Part shown: positions 22,924-31,670 of the stretch, in pieces
Layout: every line of letters begins with the position of its first letter
Position numbering within the stretch: position 1 is the first letter of the stretch
Made by a program: the position numbers and the translations under genes
Assembly (NCBI GenBank): GCA_963827315.1
Contig: CAWHAL010000002.1
Coordinates: 558,001-622,000 of the forward strand
Direction of reading: 5' to 3'
DNA from: CAVXEF01 sp963827315
GTDB taxonomy: Bacteria; Planctomycetota; Phycisphaerae; Sedimentisphaerales; Anaerobacaceae
DNA: 64,000 bases
The notes under the pieces: generated by a model
Told to the model about the DNA's origin: nothing
Database searches by the model: none
Seen by the model: the letters and a program-made list of their open reading frames with translations, nothing else

Positions 22924-22952
22924 TTTATAGCATAAAACAAGCCTCCAGTCCA
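22924..22952 (-). promoter_or_regulatory. Stranded tRNA promoter next to the fragment
   Basis: On the minus strand TGGACT (22952-22947) and TATAAA (22929-22924) are 17 bp apart and point at the tRNA fragment 11 bp away. This is what the original chromosomal tRNA promoter would look like after the element displaced it. Confidence 0.45.
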
Positions 22953-23071
22953 GAAGACGCCTGAAACGGATGGAATTTTCGTATTCGGCCTCGTAATTAT
23001 AAAGATATGATTGTTTTAAGGCCGATATGTTATTCAGGCGGTGGCATTTAGTTATATTACCGGATGCACCA

Positions 23072-24010
23072 ATGACCTCAGTACAAATACAATCTATCGG
23101 TGAAAAACTGCTTGACTTTCCGTTTGGCAAAGACGTTAAGGACTTTCTGAATTACCTGACGGTCGAGGGAGGCCTGTCGGACAATACCATTTTGGCCTAC
23201 GGGCGGGACCTGATGGCGTTTTTAGAATACTGTCAATCGCAGAAGGTGGGCCGGCTGGAGCGGATTAAGGCCGCCATTGTACATAAGTATATGCAGGTTC
23301 TCGACCAGACCAACAAAGAGGAGACCTCGATTAAGCGGGCACTTGTGGCGATAAGGATGTTTCTGCGGTTTGCCAAGATGATGAAGCTTGTCGAGGATGA
23401 TTTCACGGCGGTTCTTGAAAGCCCGAAGATTTGGCAGAGACTGCCTGTCATCTGCAGCAAAAAACAGGTTGTCGAAATTATTAACGCACCTATAGTTGAT
23501 GAGCCGTATTATTTTAGGGATAAGGCTATGCTGGAGCTGCTTTATGCGACCGGTGTGCGAGCCAGCGAGTTAGCCGGTCTGAAGGTTTCTGACCTGAACT
23601 TAGACATAGGATATTTGCGGTGCTTAGGCAAGGGCAACAGGGAACGGGTAATCCCGCTGGGTCGGGTTGCGATTGCGGCAACGGCTGATTACCTGAGAGA
23701 GCTTCGGCCGAGGCTTGCCAAGCCATATAGCGGTGATTTTCTGCTATTAAGCCGAACAGGCAGGCCAATGAGCCGTATTGAGATTTGGCGTTTAGTCAAA
23801 AAATATGCTGCCCGCGCGGGAATGCCGAAAGGTTTAACCGTGCATACGTTAAGGCACTGCTTTGCGACTCATCTTCTGGCCGGCGGAGCGGATTTGCGAA
23901 GCATACAGGAGATGCTCGGACATGTGGATATAGCTACCACGCAGATTTACACCCATGTCGACCATGAAAGACTTCGAAGTATCCACAGGCAGTTTCATCC
24001 GAGGCAGTAA
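23072..24010 (+). CDS. xerD: Tyrosine recombinase XerC/XerD type
   Basis: 312 residues from ATG 23072; the in-frame codon at 23027 gives an unlikely lead. N-terminal SAM-like domain (DFLNYLTVEGGLSDNTILAYGRDL). Catalytic set: Arg in YATGVRASELAGL, Lys in GKGNRERVIPLG, H-x-x-R in VHTLRHCFATHLL, His in MLGHVDIATTQ and Tyr in IYTHVD. This is the size and sequence style of the housekeeping recombinase that resolves chromosome dimers, not of a phage integrase. It lies just outside the right attachment repeat and is therefore counted as chromosomal. XerC cannot be told from XerD by eye. Confidence 0.9.
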   Translation: MTSVQIQSIGEKLLDFPFGKDVKDFLNYLTVEGGLSDNTILAYGRDLMAFLEYCQSQKVGRLERIKAAIVHKYMQVLDQTNKEETSIKRALVAIRMFLRFAKMMKLVEDDFTAVLESPKIWQRLPVICSKKQVVEIINAPIVDEPYYFRDKAMLELLYATGVRASELAGLKVSDLNLDIGYLRCLGKGNRERVIPLGRVAIAATADYLRELRPRLAKPYSGDFLLLSRTGRPMSRIEIWRLVKKYAARAGMPKGLTVHTLRHCFATHLLAGGADLRSIQEMLGHVDIATTQIYTHVDHERLRSIHRQFHPRQ

Positions 24011-24029
24011 GGAATTTCAAGGCTTGGTT

Positions 24030-26309
24030 ATGACAGACTTCCGCAGAGGTTCATTGTTGTTCATAGTTCATAGTTCATTGTTCATTGTTCTTTTGGCGAT
24101 GGTGATAGGCTGCCAGCAGGGTAAGACAAGTGAACGGCGGCCGGACGTTGCGAGCAGCACCATCGCGACCGAGACCAGATTAAGCACACAACTGCAAGTC
24201 AACAGAGATGCACTGTTAGACAAAGGTTCAAACGAACAGATGCGGGTCAACGCGGCAAGTGTGATATTAGTCAGTGAGGAGCCGGCCGCCAGGGCGATTC
24301 TGCTCGATACGCTGCGACAATCGGAAAATAAGGCGGCGCGGGCGGCGGTGTGCAAGGCGTTGAGTCTTGCGGTGGGTAAAAAGGAGCGGATAAAGGATAA
24401 GCGGGACTTTCTTGACCCGCTGATGGAGATTCTCCGAACCGAGACGGACAGCGTGGCGAAACAGGCGGCGGAGGCACTTCTGATTTTTGAATACAGCCGA
24501 ATATCATCTGAACTGGAGGGGATGGCGAGCGACACGGCGGCACCGGTTGTGGCACGGTTAAATGCTATCTATGCCCTCAAACTCCAGCCGGATGTTCGAG
24601 CGACGATAAAGCTGTTGAAACTGTTAGACGACGCCGACCAACAGGTGGTGGAGGAGGCGGCAGTGGCGCTGCAGTCTCTGGGTATGCCGACCGGCAGGGA
24701 TGCTGAAACCCGCCTGCAAATCATCGATGAACTCGAAAGCAAGGGTCGAGATGAGTTTCTGCGAGAGTGGGTAGTTCACCGAGAGCTGCAGATGCGCAAT
24801 CTCGAGGCGGAAGTCGCCATGTGGCAGAAACTGTATCTGGGGGCGCTGGAGGAGATATACAATAGTTATAGCGACGATGAAGCAAAAGGCAAGTTTCTAA
24901 CAGGGCAGCTCGGCAGTTCGCAGATGGTGTCGAAGCTGTGGGCATTGGAAAAGGCATCTCAGTGGCGCAAAGGGACCGGCGCCAAGCCGAAACTTCTTCC
25001 CGAGCTTGAGCCGATTCTGCTGAATCTGATTTCAGACCCCGACAGGAACGTCAGGCTCAGGACTGCGAAGCTGCTGTCGTTGATGGTCGAGGTGAACTCG
25101 TCGCAGCGTCTGGCCGACCAGCTCAAGGTCGAAAAGGATGATGAGGTGAAGATGGAGTTGTTCTCTGCGCTGGGCGGAGCGTGTTACTATGCGTATTTGC
25201 CGGATTCGGGAATTAAGATTCCCAGCGAAGTAGGCAAACAGACCTTAGAGCTGGCGGGCGAGTATCTTACGCAGGGACCTGCCCAGAAGGCCCGAAAGGG
25301 TGCTGAAGTCATAAGAAAGCTCCTTGAGCAGGACCAGTTGAGCTCGGCAGAGGCTGAGCGATATCTCGGTTTGCTTGCGCAGACGTATGAACAACAAAAG
25401 ACCCAAACCGATGCCGTGCTGCGGGGAGAGCTGCTGGGCGCGATGGCGGGTCTGTGCGGTTCCCGCAGTGCCCACAAAACTGAGGCGGCGAAGACGTTCG
25501 GGCGGTTGTTTGAAGAAGCCCTGGCGGACGAAGTGGATTTGGGCCGAGAGGCCGCGGTGGAGGGGTTGATAAACATAGACAAAACAGAAGCGCTTGGGAA
25601 ATTAAGGGGAAATTTTGCCGGCGACAGCAGTGCTAAAATAAGACAGAGAGTGATTGAGCTTGCCGGCGAAGTGGGAAGCAAGGAAGATTTGGGCTGGCTG
25701 GCGGAAAGGCTCGGCTCAGCCGAAAGCGAACTGGCCTGGCAGACAATGCTCAAGATATTCAAGGCTGTCGAGATAGATGTGCTGGATAAATGGGTAGGGC
25801 GATTTAGTTCGCAGGATATGAAGGGCAGGCTCTCGGATGAGCAGATGGTGTCTTTGCTTGAGATGGCTGAACGAAAGGCCTCCGGTGAAAAGAGGCCTCA
25901 GATGCTCAAAGACGTCAGAAACGGGCTTTCTGAGCTTTACGTAAAAGGCGGGAAATATGAAGCGGCAGCGAAATGTTTAGGGTTGCTGTGGGAAGCTGCG
26001 GAGAGTCCGGAGGAAAAGGAAGCGATTTTGGGCCGGCTATTGGACGTATATCTGAGATGGCCGAATCTGGAGGCTGCGAAGGGTCTCGTGGCTAATCGGC
26101 TGCTCGAAGCGGATTTGGACCCTAATGGTGTGATTGTACGCTCGATTGAGAATTATCTGACTACACAGGCCGGCGGCACGGATCCGAACGCAGTTATAAA
26201 AACGTTAATGCAGATAGAGACCGCGATGGCCAGGCCGATGTGGGCTGAGCAGATGAATCGCTGGTCGCAGCGGCTCGGCCAGTCCAGTGAGCCGAATGAG
26301 CCGAAATAG
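24030..26309 (+). CDS. HEAT-repeat lipoprotein
   Basis: 759 residues from ATG 24030. The N-terminus (LLFIVHSSLFIVLLAMVIGCQQ) is a signal peptide with a VIGC lipobox, so the mature protein should be a lipid-anchored envelope protein. The rest is alpha-helical, with HEAT/ARM-like repeats such as NAIYALKLQPDVRATIKLLKLL, DPDRNVRLRTAKLLSLM and REAAVEGLINI. No catalytic motif. Such large repeat proteins are common in Planctomycetes and usually scaffold other proteins. The signal-peptide DNA is made of GTTCATN heptamers (24049-24094). The start overlaps nothing, lying 19 nt after xerD; no good ribosome site is visible. Confidence 0.8.
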   Translation: MTDFRRGSLLFIVHSSLFIVLLAMVIGCQQGKTSERRPDVASSTIATETRLSTQLQVNRDALLDKGSNEQMRVNAASVILVSEEPAARAILLDTLRQSENKAARAAVCKALSLAVGKKERIKDKRDFLDPLMEILRTETDSVAKQAAEALLIFEYSRISSELEGMASDTAAPVVARLNAIYALKLQPDVRATIKLLKLLDDADQQVVEEAAVALQSLGMPTGRDAETRLQIIDELESKGRDEFLREWVVHRELQMRNLEAEVAMWQKLYLGALEEIYNSYSDDEAKGKFLTGQLGSSQMVSKLWALEKASQWRKGTGAKPKLLPELEPILLNLISDPDRNVRLRTAKLLSLMVEVNSSQRLADQLKVEKDDEVKMELFSALGGACYYAYLPDSGIKIPSEVGKQTLELAGEYLTQGPAQKARKGAEVIRKLLEQDQLSSAEAERYLGLLAQTYEQQKTQTDAVLRGELLGAMAGLCGSRSAHKTEAAKTFGRLFEEALADEVDLGREAAVEGLINIDKTEALGKLRGNFAGDSSAKIRQRVIELAGEVGSKEDLGWLAERLGSAESELAWQTMLKIFKAVEIDVLDKWVGRFSSQDMKGRLSDEQMVSLLEMAERKASGEKRPQMLKDVRNGLSELYVKGGKYEAAAKCLGLLWEAAESPEEKEAILGRLLDVYLRWPNLEAAKGLVANRLLEADLDPNGVIVRSIENYLTTQAGGTDPNAVIKTLMQIETAMARPMWAEQMNRWSQRLGQSSEPNEPK
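24049..24094 (+). repeat. GTTCATN heptamer array coding the signal peptide
   Basis: Five to six tandem units of GTTCATT or GTTCATA, with one broken by an extra GTT, make up the hydrophobic segment of the lipoprotein signal. Because 7 is not a multiple of 3, a unit gain or loss would shift the frame. Confidence 0.5.
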
Positions 26310-26873
26310 TTAACTATTGCCTACGACAATTCTGTCTCTTTATCCACCCCACGCGTAAGCGACAAACTCATTTTTTCATCTGCAAAGCGAACCACGGTAG
26401 AACATAGGATTGAGGTATTGAGATTGCTTCGCTCGCAATGATGAAAAGCTACAGGGTTTTATGCAAAATGTTGTGAATTTGAGAGCTAAGTGTTTGATTT
26501 GCAAGGAGTTAGGTGGTGGAAAAGGGCGCAGGGCGGGGCTGGATGCAGGAAGATTTTTAAAAATATTTTTAATTTTTTGGTTTTTGTGTGATTTTTTCGT
26601 TTTTTGTGGTTGTAGTTTTAGCGCGAGTTTCATAAACTACTTAGCTTACATAAAATAAGTTTGGACATAGCTGGAGGTTCCTGCAGGTATAATGCGGCTA
26701 TATCGGGGCAGGAAGGGAGGGTGGTATTTGTTAGGGTTCCCGCAAGGTGGGGTCCCTACTTTTACTTGTTCGTTTTGCTTTGAACTGATTATTTGGAGAT
26801 TTGATTAATAAGGGGTGTTTTCCGATACGACATCGGGCCCCAAGCGTGCGGTAAAATCACCGCAGGTATTGCT
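26310..26873. other. Intergenic region upstream of the tRNA-Thr/tuf operon
   Basis: No supported gene; short frames here lack ribosome sites. It contains a dispersed GATTGCTTCGCTCGCAATGA-type repeat (26421-26441), a T-rich stretch (26550-26620), the operon promoter (-10 at 26688-26693), an imperfect AGGG/CCCT hairpin with a T-rich tail (about 26734-26764) and a GCGGT/ACCGC hairpin just before the tRNA. Confidence 0.5.
26661..26693 (+). promoter_or_regulatory. Probable promoter of the tRNA-Thr/tuf/rpoBC operon
   Basis: A perfect TATAAT at 26688-26693 followed by a GC-rich start region. TTGGAC at 26661-26666 is 21 bp upstream, too far for an ideal -35, so either the -35 is weak or the promoter depends on another feature. 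It stands 180 bp before the first gene of the operon. Confidence 0.45.
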
Positions 26874-26945
26874 GCTGCTGTAGCTCAGTGGTAGAGCACG
26901 TCCTTGGTAAGGACGGGGTCATGGGTTCAAGTCCCATCAGCAGCT
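26874..26945 (+). tRNA. trnT: tRNA-Thr (GGU anticodon)
   Basis: 72-nt cloverleaf: acceptor GCTGCTG with CAGCAGC, D arm TAGCTCAGTGGTAGAG, anticodon stem GTCCT/AGGAC with loop TGGTA giving anticodon GGU, T arm CATGGGTTCAAGTCCCATC. CCA is not encoded. It leads the tuf operon, a tRNA-tuf linkage seen in many bacteria. Confidence 0.95.
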
Positions 26946-26962
26946 AAGGTAAGGAGAATCTG

Positions 26963-26998
26963 GCCCCCGGTTCTGTCTTCGACAGAAAACATGGGGGC
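26963..26998 (+). promoter_or_regulatory. Nested hairpin in the tuf leader
   Basis: An outer GCCCCC/GGGGGC clamp encloses a 7-bp TTCTGTC/GACAGAA stem with a TTC loop, joined on the 3' side by AAACAT. The same blueprint occurs before rplL (31671-31704). It may be a structured processing or autoregulatory element between the tRNA and tuf. Confidence 0.5.
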
Positions 26999-27080
26999 TG
27001 CGAGTTTAGTTGATAAGAGTTCGGACGTTTTCCGAAGGACAGAAAAATAGCGACCCGATACATTGGAGGTTAATCGTAAA

Positions 27081-28307
27081 ATGGCTAAAGCGGTATTTGA
27101 ACGGACAAAACCACATATCAATGTTGGAACAATAGGACATGTTGACCACGGGAAAACGACCCTTACCTCTGCGATGACAAAGGTGATGGAGCTAAAGGGG
27201 CTTTCGAAGTTCAAGAGCTACGACGAGATAGCCAAGGCCTCTGAGGCCCAGGGTCGCCGCGACCCGACAAAGATTTTGACTATTGCCACTGCGCACGTGG
27301 AATATGTGACTGAGAAGCGGCACTATGCCCACGTTGACTGTCCCGGCCACGCTGACTACGTTAAGAACATGATTACAGGAGCGGCTCAGATGGACGGCGC
27401 TATTCTTGTGGTCAGCGCTTATGACGGCCCAATGCCGCAAACCAGAGAGCATATTCTGCTGGCTCGTCAGGTGAACGTGCCGAAGATGCTGGTCTTTCTG
27501 AACAAGGTGGATTTGGTAGATGACCCCGAACTGATTGACCTTGTTGAAATGGAGATACGAGACCTGCTCAACAAGTACGAGTTTCCGGGCGATGAGACGC
27601 CGATTATTCGCGGCTGTGCGATTAAGGCGATGCGGGCAGAGAGCCTTGATGACCCTGAGACCAAGCCGATAGTCGAGCTTCTTACCGCGATGGATGAATA
27701 TATTCCTATTCCGGTGCGTGAGGTTGATAAGCCATTCCTTATGCCGGTCGAGGACGTTTTCAGCATTAAGGGGCGCGGGACAGTTGGAACGGGCAGAGTC
27801 GACCGTGGTGTGGTTCGGGTCGGAGACGAGATTGAAATCATTGGACTGGCAAAAGAGACTCGCAAGACGGTGGTTACAGGTGTGGAAATGTTTAACAAGA
27901 CGCTCAGCGAAGGCCAGGCCGGTGATAACATTGGAGTGCTTTTGCGTGGCGTAGAGAAGAATGACCTGGAGCGCGGCCAGGTGATTGCGGCGCCCGGGTC
28001 AATTACTCCGCATACCAAGTTTATGTCTGAGGTTTACGTGCTGACGAAGGAAGAGGGTGGTCGTCATACGCCGTTCTTTCCGGGCTATAGGCCACAGTTT
28101 TATTTCAGAACAACCGATGTTACCGGCGCAATTATTCAGTTGATGACGCGGGATGGCAAAGCGGCGGAGATGTGTATGCCGGGCGATAACATAGCTATGG
28201 AAGTGGAGATTATTTCTCCGATTGCAATGGAGGAGGGACTTCGGTTTGCGATTCGCGAAGGCGGCCGGACCGTTGGAGCCGGCGTGGTAACCAAAATCCT
28301 TCAATAG
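27081..28307 (+). CDS. tuf: Elongation factor Tu
   Basis: 408-residue GTPase that carries aminoacyl-tRNA to the ribosome. P-loop GHVDHGKT (19-26), DCPGH and NKVD motifs and all three domains are present. Start at ATG 27081 (MAKAVFERTKPH) with a GGAGGT site. Slightly longer than the usual 395-400 residues, because of the segment LKGLSKFKSYDEIAKASEAQ. Switch I is odd: where most EF-Tu read RGITI-N-T, this has KILTI-A-T (64-70); the Mg-binding Thr is kept but the Gly and Arg are not. Confidence 0.96.
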   Translation: MAKAVFERTKPHINVGTIGHVDHGKTTLTSAMTKVMELKGLSKFKSYDEIAKASEAQGRRDPTKILTIATAHVEYVTEKRHYAHVDCPGHADYVKNMITGAAQMDGAILVVSAYDGPMPQTREHILLARQVNVPKMLVFLNKVDLVDDPELIDLVEMEIRDLLNKYEFPGDETPIIRGCAIKAMRAESLDDPETKPIVELLTAMDEYIPIPVREVDKPFLMPVEDVFSIKGRGTVGTGRVDRGVVRVGDEIEIIGLAKETRKTVVTGVEMFNKTLSEGQAGDNIGVLLRGVEKNDLERGQVIAAPGSITPHTKFMSEVYVLTKEEGGRHTPFFPGYRPQFYFRTTDVTGAIIQLMTRDGKAAEMCMPGDNIAMEVEIISPIAMEEGLRFAIREGGRTVGAGVVTKILQ

Positions 28308-28446
28308 CGGGTTTTAATAAACTGTTGCACTTGACCAGTGGCACAGCCAGGGATGTTCTCAGCGGTGGTGCTTTAACCTGTTGATAGTGTCTGTGGATTA
28401 ATTTGAGTTTTTCAAGCAAGAGGAGCTTGCGGCTGCGGAAGGTTTT

Positions 28447-28617
28447 ATGGCTAAAAAGAAGAGTAAAAGGGAATATATCTGGCTCGAATGCTCAGACTGC
28501 GGCAGTAGAAATTACCGCACAGATGTCAATACGGCTGCTGAGACGTCTAAATTGGAACTGAAGAAGTTTTGTAAACAAGAGCGCAAACACACGGTTCACA
28601 AGGCAAAGCGTAAATAG
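28447..28617 (+). CDS. rpmG: Ribosomal protein L33
   Basis: 56 residues: KREYIWLECSDCGSRNYRT, then a basic end with HTVHKAKRK. This is L33 of the 50S subunit. The first zinc-type pair C-x2-C is kept; the second is reduced to a single Cys (KKFCKQERKH), so zinc binding is probably partial or lost. GGAAGG precedes the ATG. It sits between tuf and tRNA-Trp-secE, the standard neighbourhood. Confidence 0.92.
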   Translation: MAKKKSKREYIWLECSDCGSRNYRTDVNTAAETSKLELKKFCKQERKHTVHKAKRK

Positions 28618-28667
28618 GATTTCCGGACAGGATTAAATTACCTGTTTTTTGCGAAGGGATAAAGGAT

Positions 28668-28740
28668 AGGCCAGTAGCTCAATTGGCAGAGCGTCGGTCT
28701 CCAAAACCGAAGGTTAGGGGTTCGATTCCCTTCTGGCCTG
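28668..28740 (+). tRNA. trnW: tRNA-Trp (CCA anticodon)
   Basis: 73-nt cloverleaf: acceptor AGGCCAG with CTGGCCT, discriminator G, anticodon loop TCTCCAAAA giving CCA, T arm AGGGGTTCGATTCCCTT. The rpmG-tRNA-Trp-secE-nusG order is widespread in bacteria. Confidence 0.96.
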
Positions 28741-28756
28741 GGTTGAAGCGTAGCTG

Positions 28757-28799
28757 GTGACCCGTGCCTGTGCCTTTAACGACGAGCGGCGTGAGTCAC
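28757..28799 (+). promoter_or_regulatory. secE leader hairpin
   Basis: GTGAC/GTCAC plus CGTGCC/GGCGTG (two G-U pairs) make an 11-bp stem with one mismatch between tRNA-Trp and secE. It may guide release of the tRNA from the transcript or control secE translation. Confidence 0.4.
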
Positions 28800-28812
28800 G
28801 AGGGACGAAATA

Positions 28813-29217
28813 ATGGCATTTGAGATTTATAAGCGGGGCCAGGGCAAATATACGAGGCTCTGCAGCGTTGCCGGTGCGGCAGTGGTTGTAGCCCTCGGCT
28901 GTCTGCAGCTTTATAAGAAGCTCGAGGCTGCCAGCTTGGGTTTGAACCCGAGGGCGACATTGTGGGTTGCAACGATGGTGCCTGTCGCCTTGTTTGTTGT
29001 GTTGGCTACTCTGATTTTCTGGCTGATAAACAAACCTTTGGTTGCGGATTTTATGATAGCGGCCGAAGGTGAAATGAAAAAAGTCAGCTGGTCGAGCAGG
29101 AAAGAAATAGTTGTCTCGACGTCAATCGTTATCGTGGTTGTAATTATCTTGGCTGTGTTCCTGGGTCTGACGGACATAATCTTTGAACTGTTGTTCAGAG
29201 AGATTATTGGCATTTGA
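28813..29217 (+). CDS. secE: Preprotein translocase subunit SecE
   Basis: 134 residues with two N-terminal membrane segments (CSVAGAAVVVALGCLQLY and TMVPVALFVVLATLIFWLI), then the conserved SecE signature GEMKKVSWSSRKEIVVST and a last membrane span. SecE clamps the two halves of SecY in the inner membrane. The extra N-terminal spans make it longer than the minimal single-span form. It is followed by nusG, the classical pair. Confidence 0.93.
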   Translation: MAFEIYKRGQGKYTRLCSVAGAAVVVALGCLQLYKKLEAASLGLNPRATLWVATMVPVALFVVLATLIFWLINKPLVADFMIAAEGEMKKVSWSSRKEIVVSTSIVIVVVIILAVFLGLTDIIFELLFREIIGI

Positions 29218-29280
29218 AGTGGTTGTGAGAGCGGTGGTGGTCGGTGTGTGGATTAGACAGGCTCACCACAAGTTTGCATA

Positions 29281-29835
29281 GTGAGTGTTGAAATGCAGTG
29301 GTACGTTTTGCGAGTTGCGGCAAATAAAGAGATGTCTGTGAAGGAATCTCTCGAGCAGAAAGTAAAGATGACGGGCTTGGGCGATGCCATCGGCAGGATT
29401 GAGGTCCCGGTTGAGAAGATTAAACGGATTCGCGGCAACAAGCAGACAGTGTACCAGCGTAAACTTTATCCTGGTTATGTGTTTATGGAGATGGAGCCGA
29501 CCGGGGACGGTCGGGTTCCCGAAAAGACGTGGTTTATGATAAAGGAGACCTCAGGCGTCGGCGATTTTATCGGCGCGGACGGCGTACCGACGCCGATGCG
29601 GGACACAGACGTGGCAAAGATGCTGCTGGAAGCGAAGAAGCCCGAACAGGCGCCGAGCATCAAGGTCGAGTTCAAAAAGGGAGACCAAATCAAGATTCGC
29701 GAAGGGGCCTTCGAAAACTTTGAAGGGGTTGTTGATTCGATAGACTCTGAGCGAGGTATAGTTAAGGTAATAGTTACGATATTCGGCAGGAGTACACCGC
29801 TGGATATAGAGTACTGGCAGATAGAAAAGACATGA
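29281..29835 (+). CDS. nusG: Transcription termination/antitermination factor NusG
   Basis: 184 residues: NGN domain from QWYVLRVAANKE to TSGVGDFIG, with YPGYVFMEME, and a C-terminal KOW domain (FKKGDQIKIREGAFENFEGVV, FGRSTPLDI). It binds the RNA polymerase clamp and couples to the ribosome or Rho. The start is GTG 29281 or ATG 29293; the latter gives MQWYVLRV, the commoner beginning. Confidence 0.95.
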   Translation: MSVEMQWYVLRVAANKEMSVKESLEQKVKMTGLGDAIGRIEVPVEKIKRIRGNKQTVYQRKLYPGYVFMEMEPTGDGRVPEKTWFMIKETSGVGDFIGADGVPTPMRDTDVAKMLLEAKKPEQAPSIKVEFKKGDQIKIREGAFENFEGVVDSIDSERGIVKVIVTIFGRSTPLDIEYWQIEKT

Positions 29836-29881
29836 TTCGCGGCCTGGGGTAAAGCTCCTGGCGACATGGTAGTACGAGATT

Positions 29882-30394
29882 ATGGCTAAAACTACGGCTA
29901 AAAAAGCGGTGGCGGTAAAGATTAAGCTGCAGGCCCCTGGTGGTCAGGCGACGCCGGCCCCGCCGATAGGCCCTGCGCTGGGTCAGCACGGCGTTAATAT
30001 CGGCCAATTCGTTTCCCAGTTCAACGAGCGCACAAAAGAGCTTAATGGGATGACTGTGCCGGTCGTGCTGACGGTTTATAAGGACAAAAGTTTTACTTTC
30101 GAGGTCAAGAGTCCGCCGGCGGCGGTTCTGCTGAAGCAGGCGGCGCAAATCGCAAAGGGAAGCGGCGTTCCAAATAAGGAAAAGGTCGGCAAGGTTACCG
30201 CTGAGGATGTTCGCCGAATTGCCAAGACGAAGTTTAAGGATTTGAACGCTTACGACCTGGAGCAGGCGGAAAAGATTATAGCCGGTACCGCACGAAGTAT
30301 GGGTATCGAGATAGTTGATGAGTCCACCCTTGCGGCGGACAAGGCCGCTACGGCGGAGTCATCCGCCTCCGGTGAAATGAAGACAAGTGAATGA
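29882..30394 (+). CDS. rplK: Ribosomal protein L11
   Basis: 170 residues: AVKIKLQAPGGQATPAPPIGPALGQHGVNI, quoted in part, and the C-terminal RNA-binding half with VRRIAKTKFKDLNAYDLEQA and IIAGTARSMGIEI. Part of the GTPase-associated centre of the 50S subunit. A Ser/Ala-rich tail of about 25 residues (ADKAATAESSASGE) extends past the usual 142-residue end. Confidence 0.95.
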   Translation: MAKTTAKKAVAVKIKLQAPGGQATPAPPIGPALGQHGVNIGQFVSQFNERTKELNGMTVPVVLTVYKDKSFTFEVKSPPAAVLLKQAAQIAKGSGVPNKEKVGKVTAEDVRRIAKTKFKDLNAYDLEQAEKIIAGTARSMGIEIVDESTLAADKAATAESSASGEMKTSE

Positions 30395-30413
30395 GTGTTA
30401 CGGAAAGAGTTCT

Positions 30414-31094
30414 ATGGGATTTAGGAGCAAAAGATATAAGTCGGAAGCCCAGCAGGTAAGCAAAGAACCTGTCAGTCTCACTGAAGCGGTCGAAAAAATC
30501 AAGTCGCTAAATACAGTGAAATTTGACCAAAGCATAGAATGTGTGGTGCATTTGGGTATCGATACGAAGCAGTCTGACCAGTTGGTCCGCGGCTCGATAT
30601 CCTTGCCCAACGGTATAGGCAAGCAGAAGAAAGTGGTGGCTTTCTGCGAGGATTCTCAGGTTGAAGCAGCGAAGCAGGCCGGTGCGATTGAAGCCGGCTG
30701 CGATGAGCTGATAAAGAAGGTCACGGACGGCTGGGCCGACTTCGATGTGGCAATTGCGTCACCAAAGGTGATGGGCAAGGTCGGCAAGCTCGGCCGACTT
30801 CTGGGACCACAGGGTAAAATGCCGTCGCCGAAGAACGGCACAGTAACCGAAAATGTTGCGGGTGCGGTGGCTGAATTTGCTGCCGGCAAGGTGGAGTTCA
30901 AGAACGATGCAGGTGGTAACGTCCATGTAGTAGTGGGCAAGCAAAGCTTTGCAGCTGAGAAACTGGTGGAGAACATCGAGGCATTTCTTGCACATATAAA
31001 AAAGGTCAGGCCGGCATCGGTAAAAGGCACATATATCAAAAAGGTGTGCATATCGGCGACGATGAGTCCGGGTGTAACGGTTAATTATTCCTGA
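30414..31094 (+). CDS. rplA: Ribosomal protein L1
   Basis: 226 residues from ATG 30414, which follows a GGAAAGAG site; the in-frame codon at 30387 overlaps rplK and is less likely. Landmarks: FDQSIECVVHLGIDTKQSDQLVRG, LGRLLGPQGKMPSPKNGTV and SVKGTYIKKVCISATMSPGV. It is the L1-stalk protein and in many bacteria also a translational repressor of its own operon. Confidence 0.95.
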   Translation: MGFRSKRYKSEAQQVSKEPVSLTEAVEKIKSLNTVKFDQSIECVVHLGIDTKQSDQLVRGSISLPNGIGKQKKVVAFCEDSQVEAAKQAGAIEAGCDELIKKVTDGWADFDVAIASPKVMGKVGKLGRLLGPQGKMPSPKNGTVTENVAGAVAEFAAGKVEFKNDAGGNVHVVVGKQSFAAEKLVENIEAFLAHIKKVRPASVKGTYIKKVCISATMSPGVTVNYS

Positions 31095-31111
31095 TTGTAG
31101 GTATTGGTAAA

Positions 31112-31645
31112 ATGAGCAAGCACGTAAAAGAACTATTGCAGGCGGAACTTCAGAAGAAGGTTGTTGACGAAACAATAAAAGATTTTCTGGTAGTCGGTAC
31201 GCGGGGAATAGGCGGCGTTGATAACAATCTGATGCGTGGCGAACTGAAGAAAAAGGGCATCAGATTAATGGTCGTGAAGAATTCGCTGTTCAAGAAGGTG
31301 CTGAGCGACTGCGAGATGGGGTCAGCGTCGGGGCTGTTCATCGGTCCCTGTGCCGTTGTCTACGGCGGTGACAGCATAGTTGACGTTGCAAAAGAGCTGG
31401 TCGATTGGAAGGGCAAAGTTGAGGCGATTGAGATTAAGGGTGCTTTTCTGGACGGCTCGGCGATGGACAGCAAAGCGGCAGAGGGGCTTTCCAAGATGCC
31501 GACGCGGGCACAACTACAGGGCGTAATTGTGGGGTTGGTGCAATCGCCGGCGAGAAGACTGATGTCAATCTGTATTGGACCTATGAGTGCAATTGCCGGC
31601 TGTATAAAAGCGATTGCGGAGAAAAGCGAAAAGGAGGCGGCGTAA
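31112..31645 (+). CDS. rplJ: Ribosomal protein L10
   Basis: 177 residues: the N-terminal RNA-binding domain (FLVVGTRGIGGVDNNLMRGEL, MVVKNSLFKKVL) and a C-terminal helix that carries L7/L12 dimers (LQGVIVGLVQSPARRLM, AIAEKSEKEAA). It forms the stalk base with L11. It precedes rplL, separated by a structured leader. Confidence 0.94.
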   Translation: MSKHVKELLQAELQKKVVDETIKDFLVVGTRGIGGVDNNLMRGELKKKGIRLMVVKNSLFKKVLSDCEMGSASGLFIGPCAVVYGGDSIVDVAKELVDWKGKVEAIEIKGAFLDGSAMDSKAAEGLSKMPTRAQLQGVIVGLVQSPARRLMSICIGPMSAIAGCIKAIAEKSEKEAA

Positions 31646-31670
31646 GATTTTGGGCTGCCTGGGTGGCTGC

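Noticed and set aside
23072..24010. XerC/D-like recombinase as the element's integrase
   Set aside because: It lies outside the right repeat and has the sequence style of housekeeping Xer proteins; the integrase at the left end fits better.
26694..26870. A small structured RNA such as SRP RNA or 6S RNA before tRNA-Thr
   Set aside because: GGCAGGAAGGGAGGG looked suggestive, but the conserved loop motifs of these RNAs are not present.
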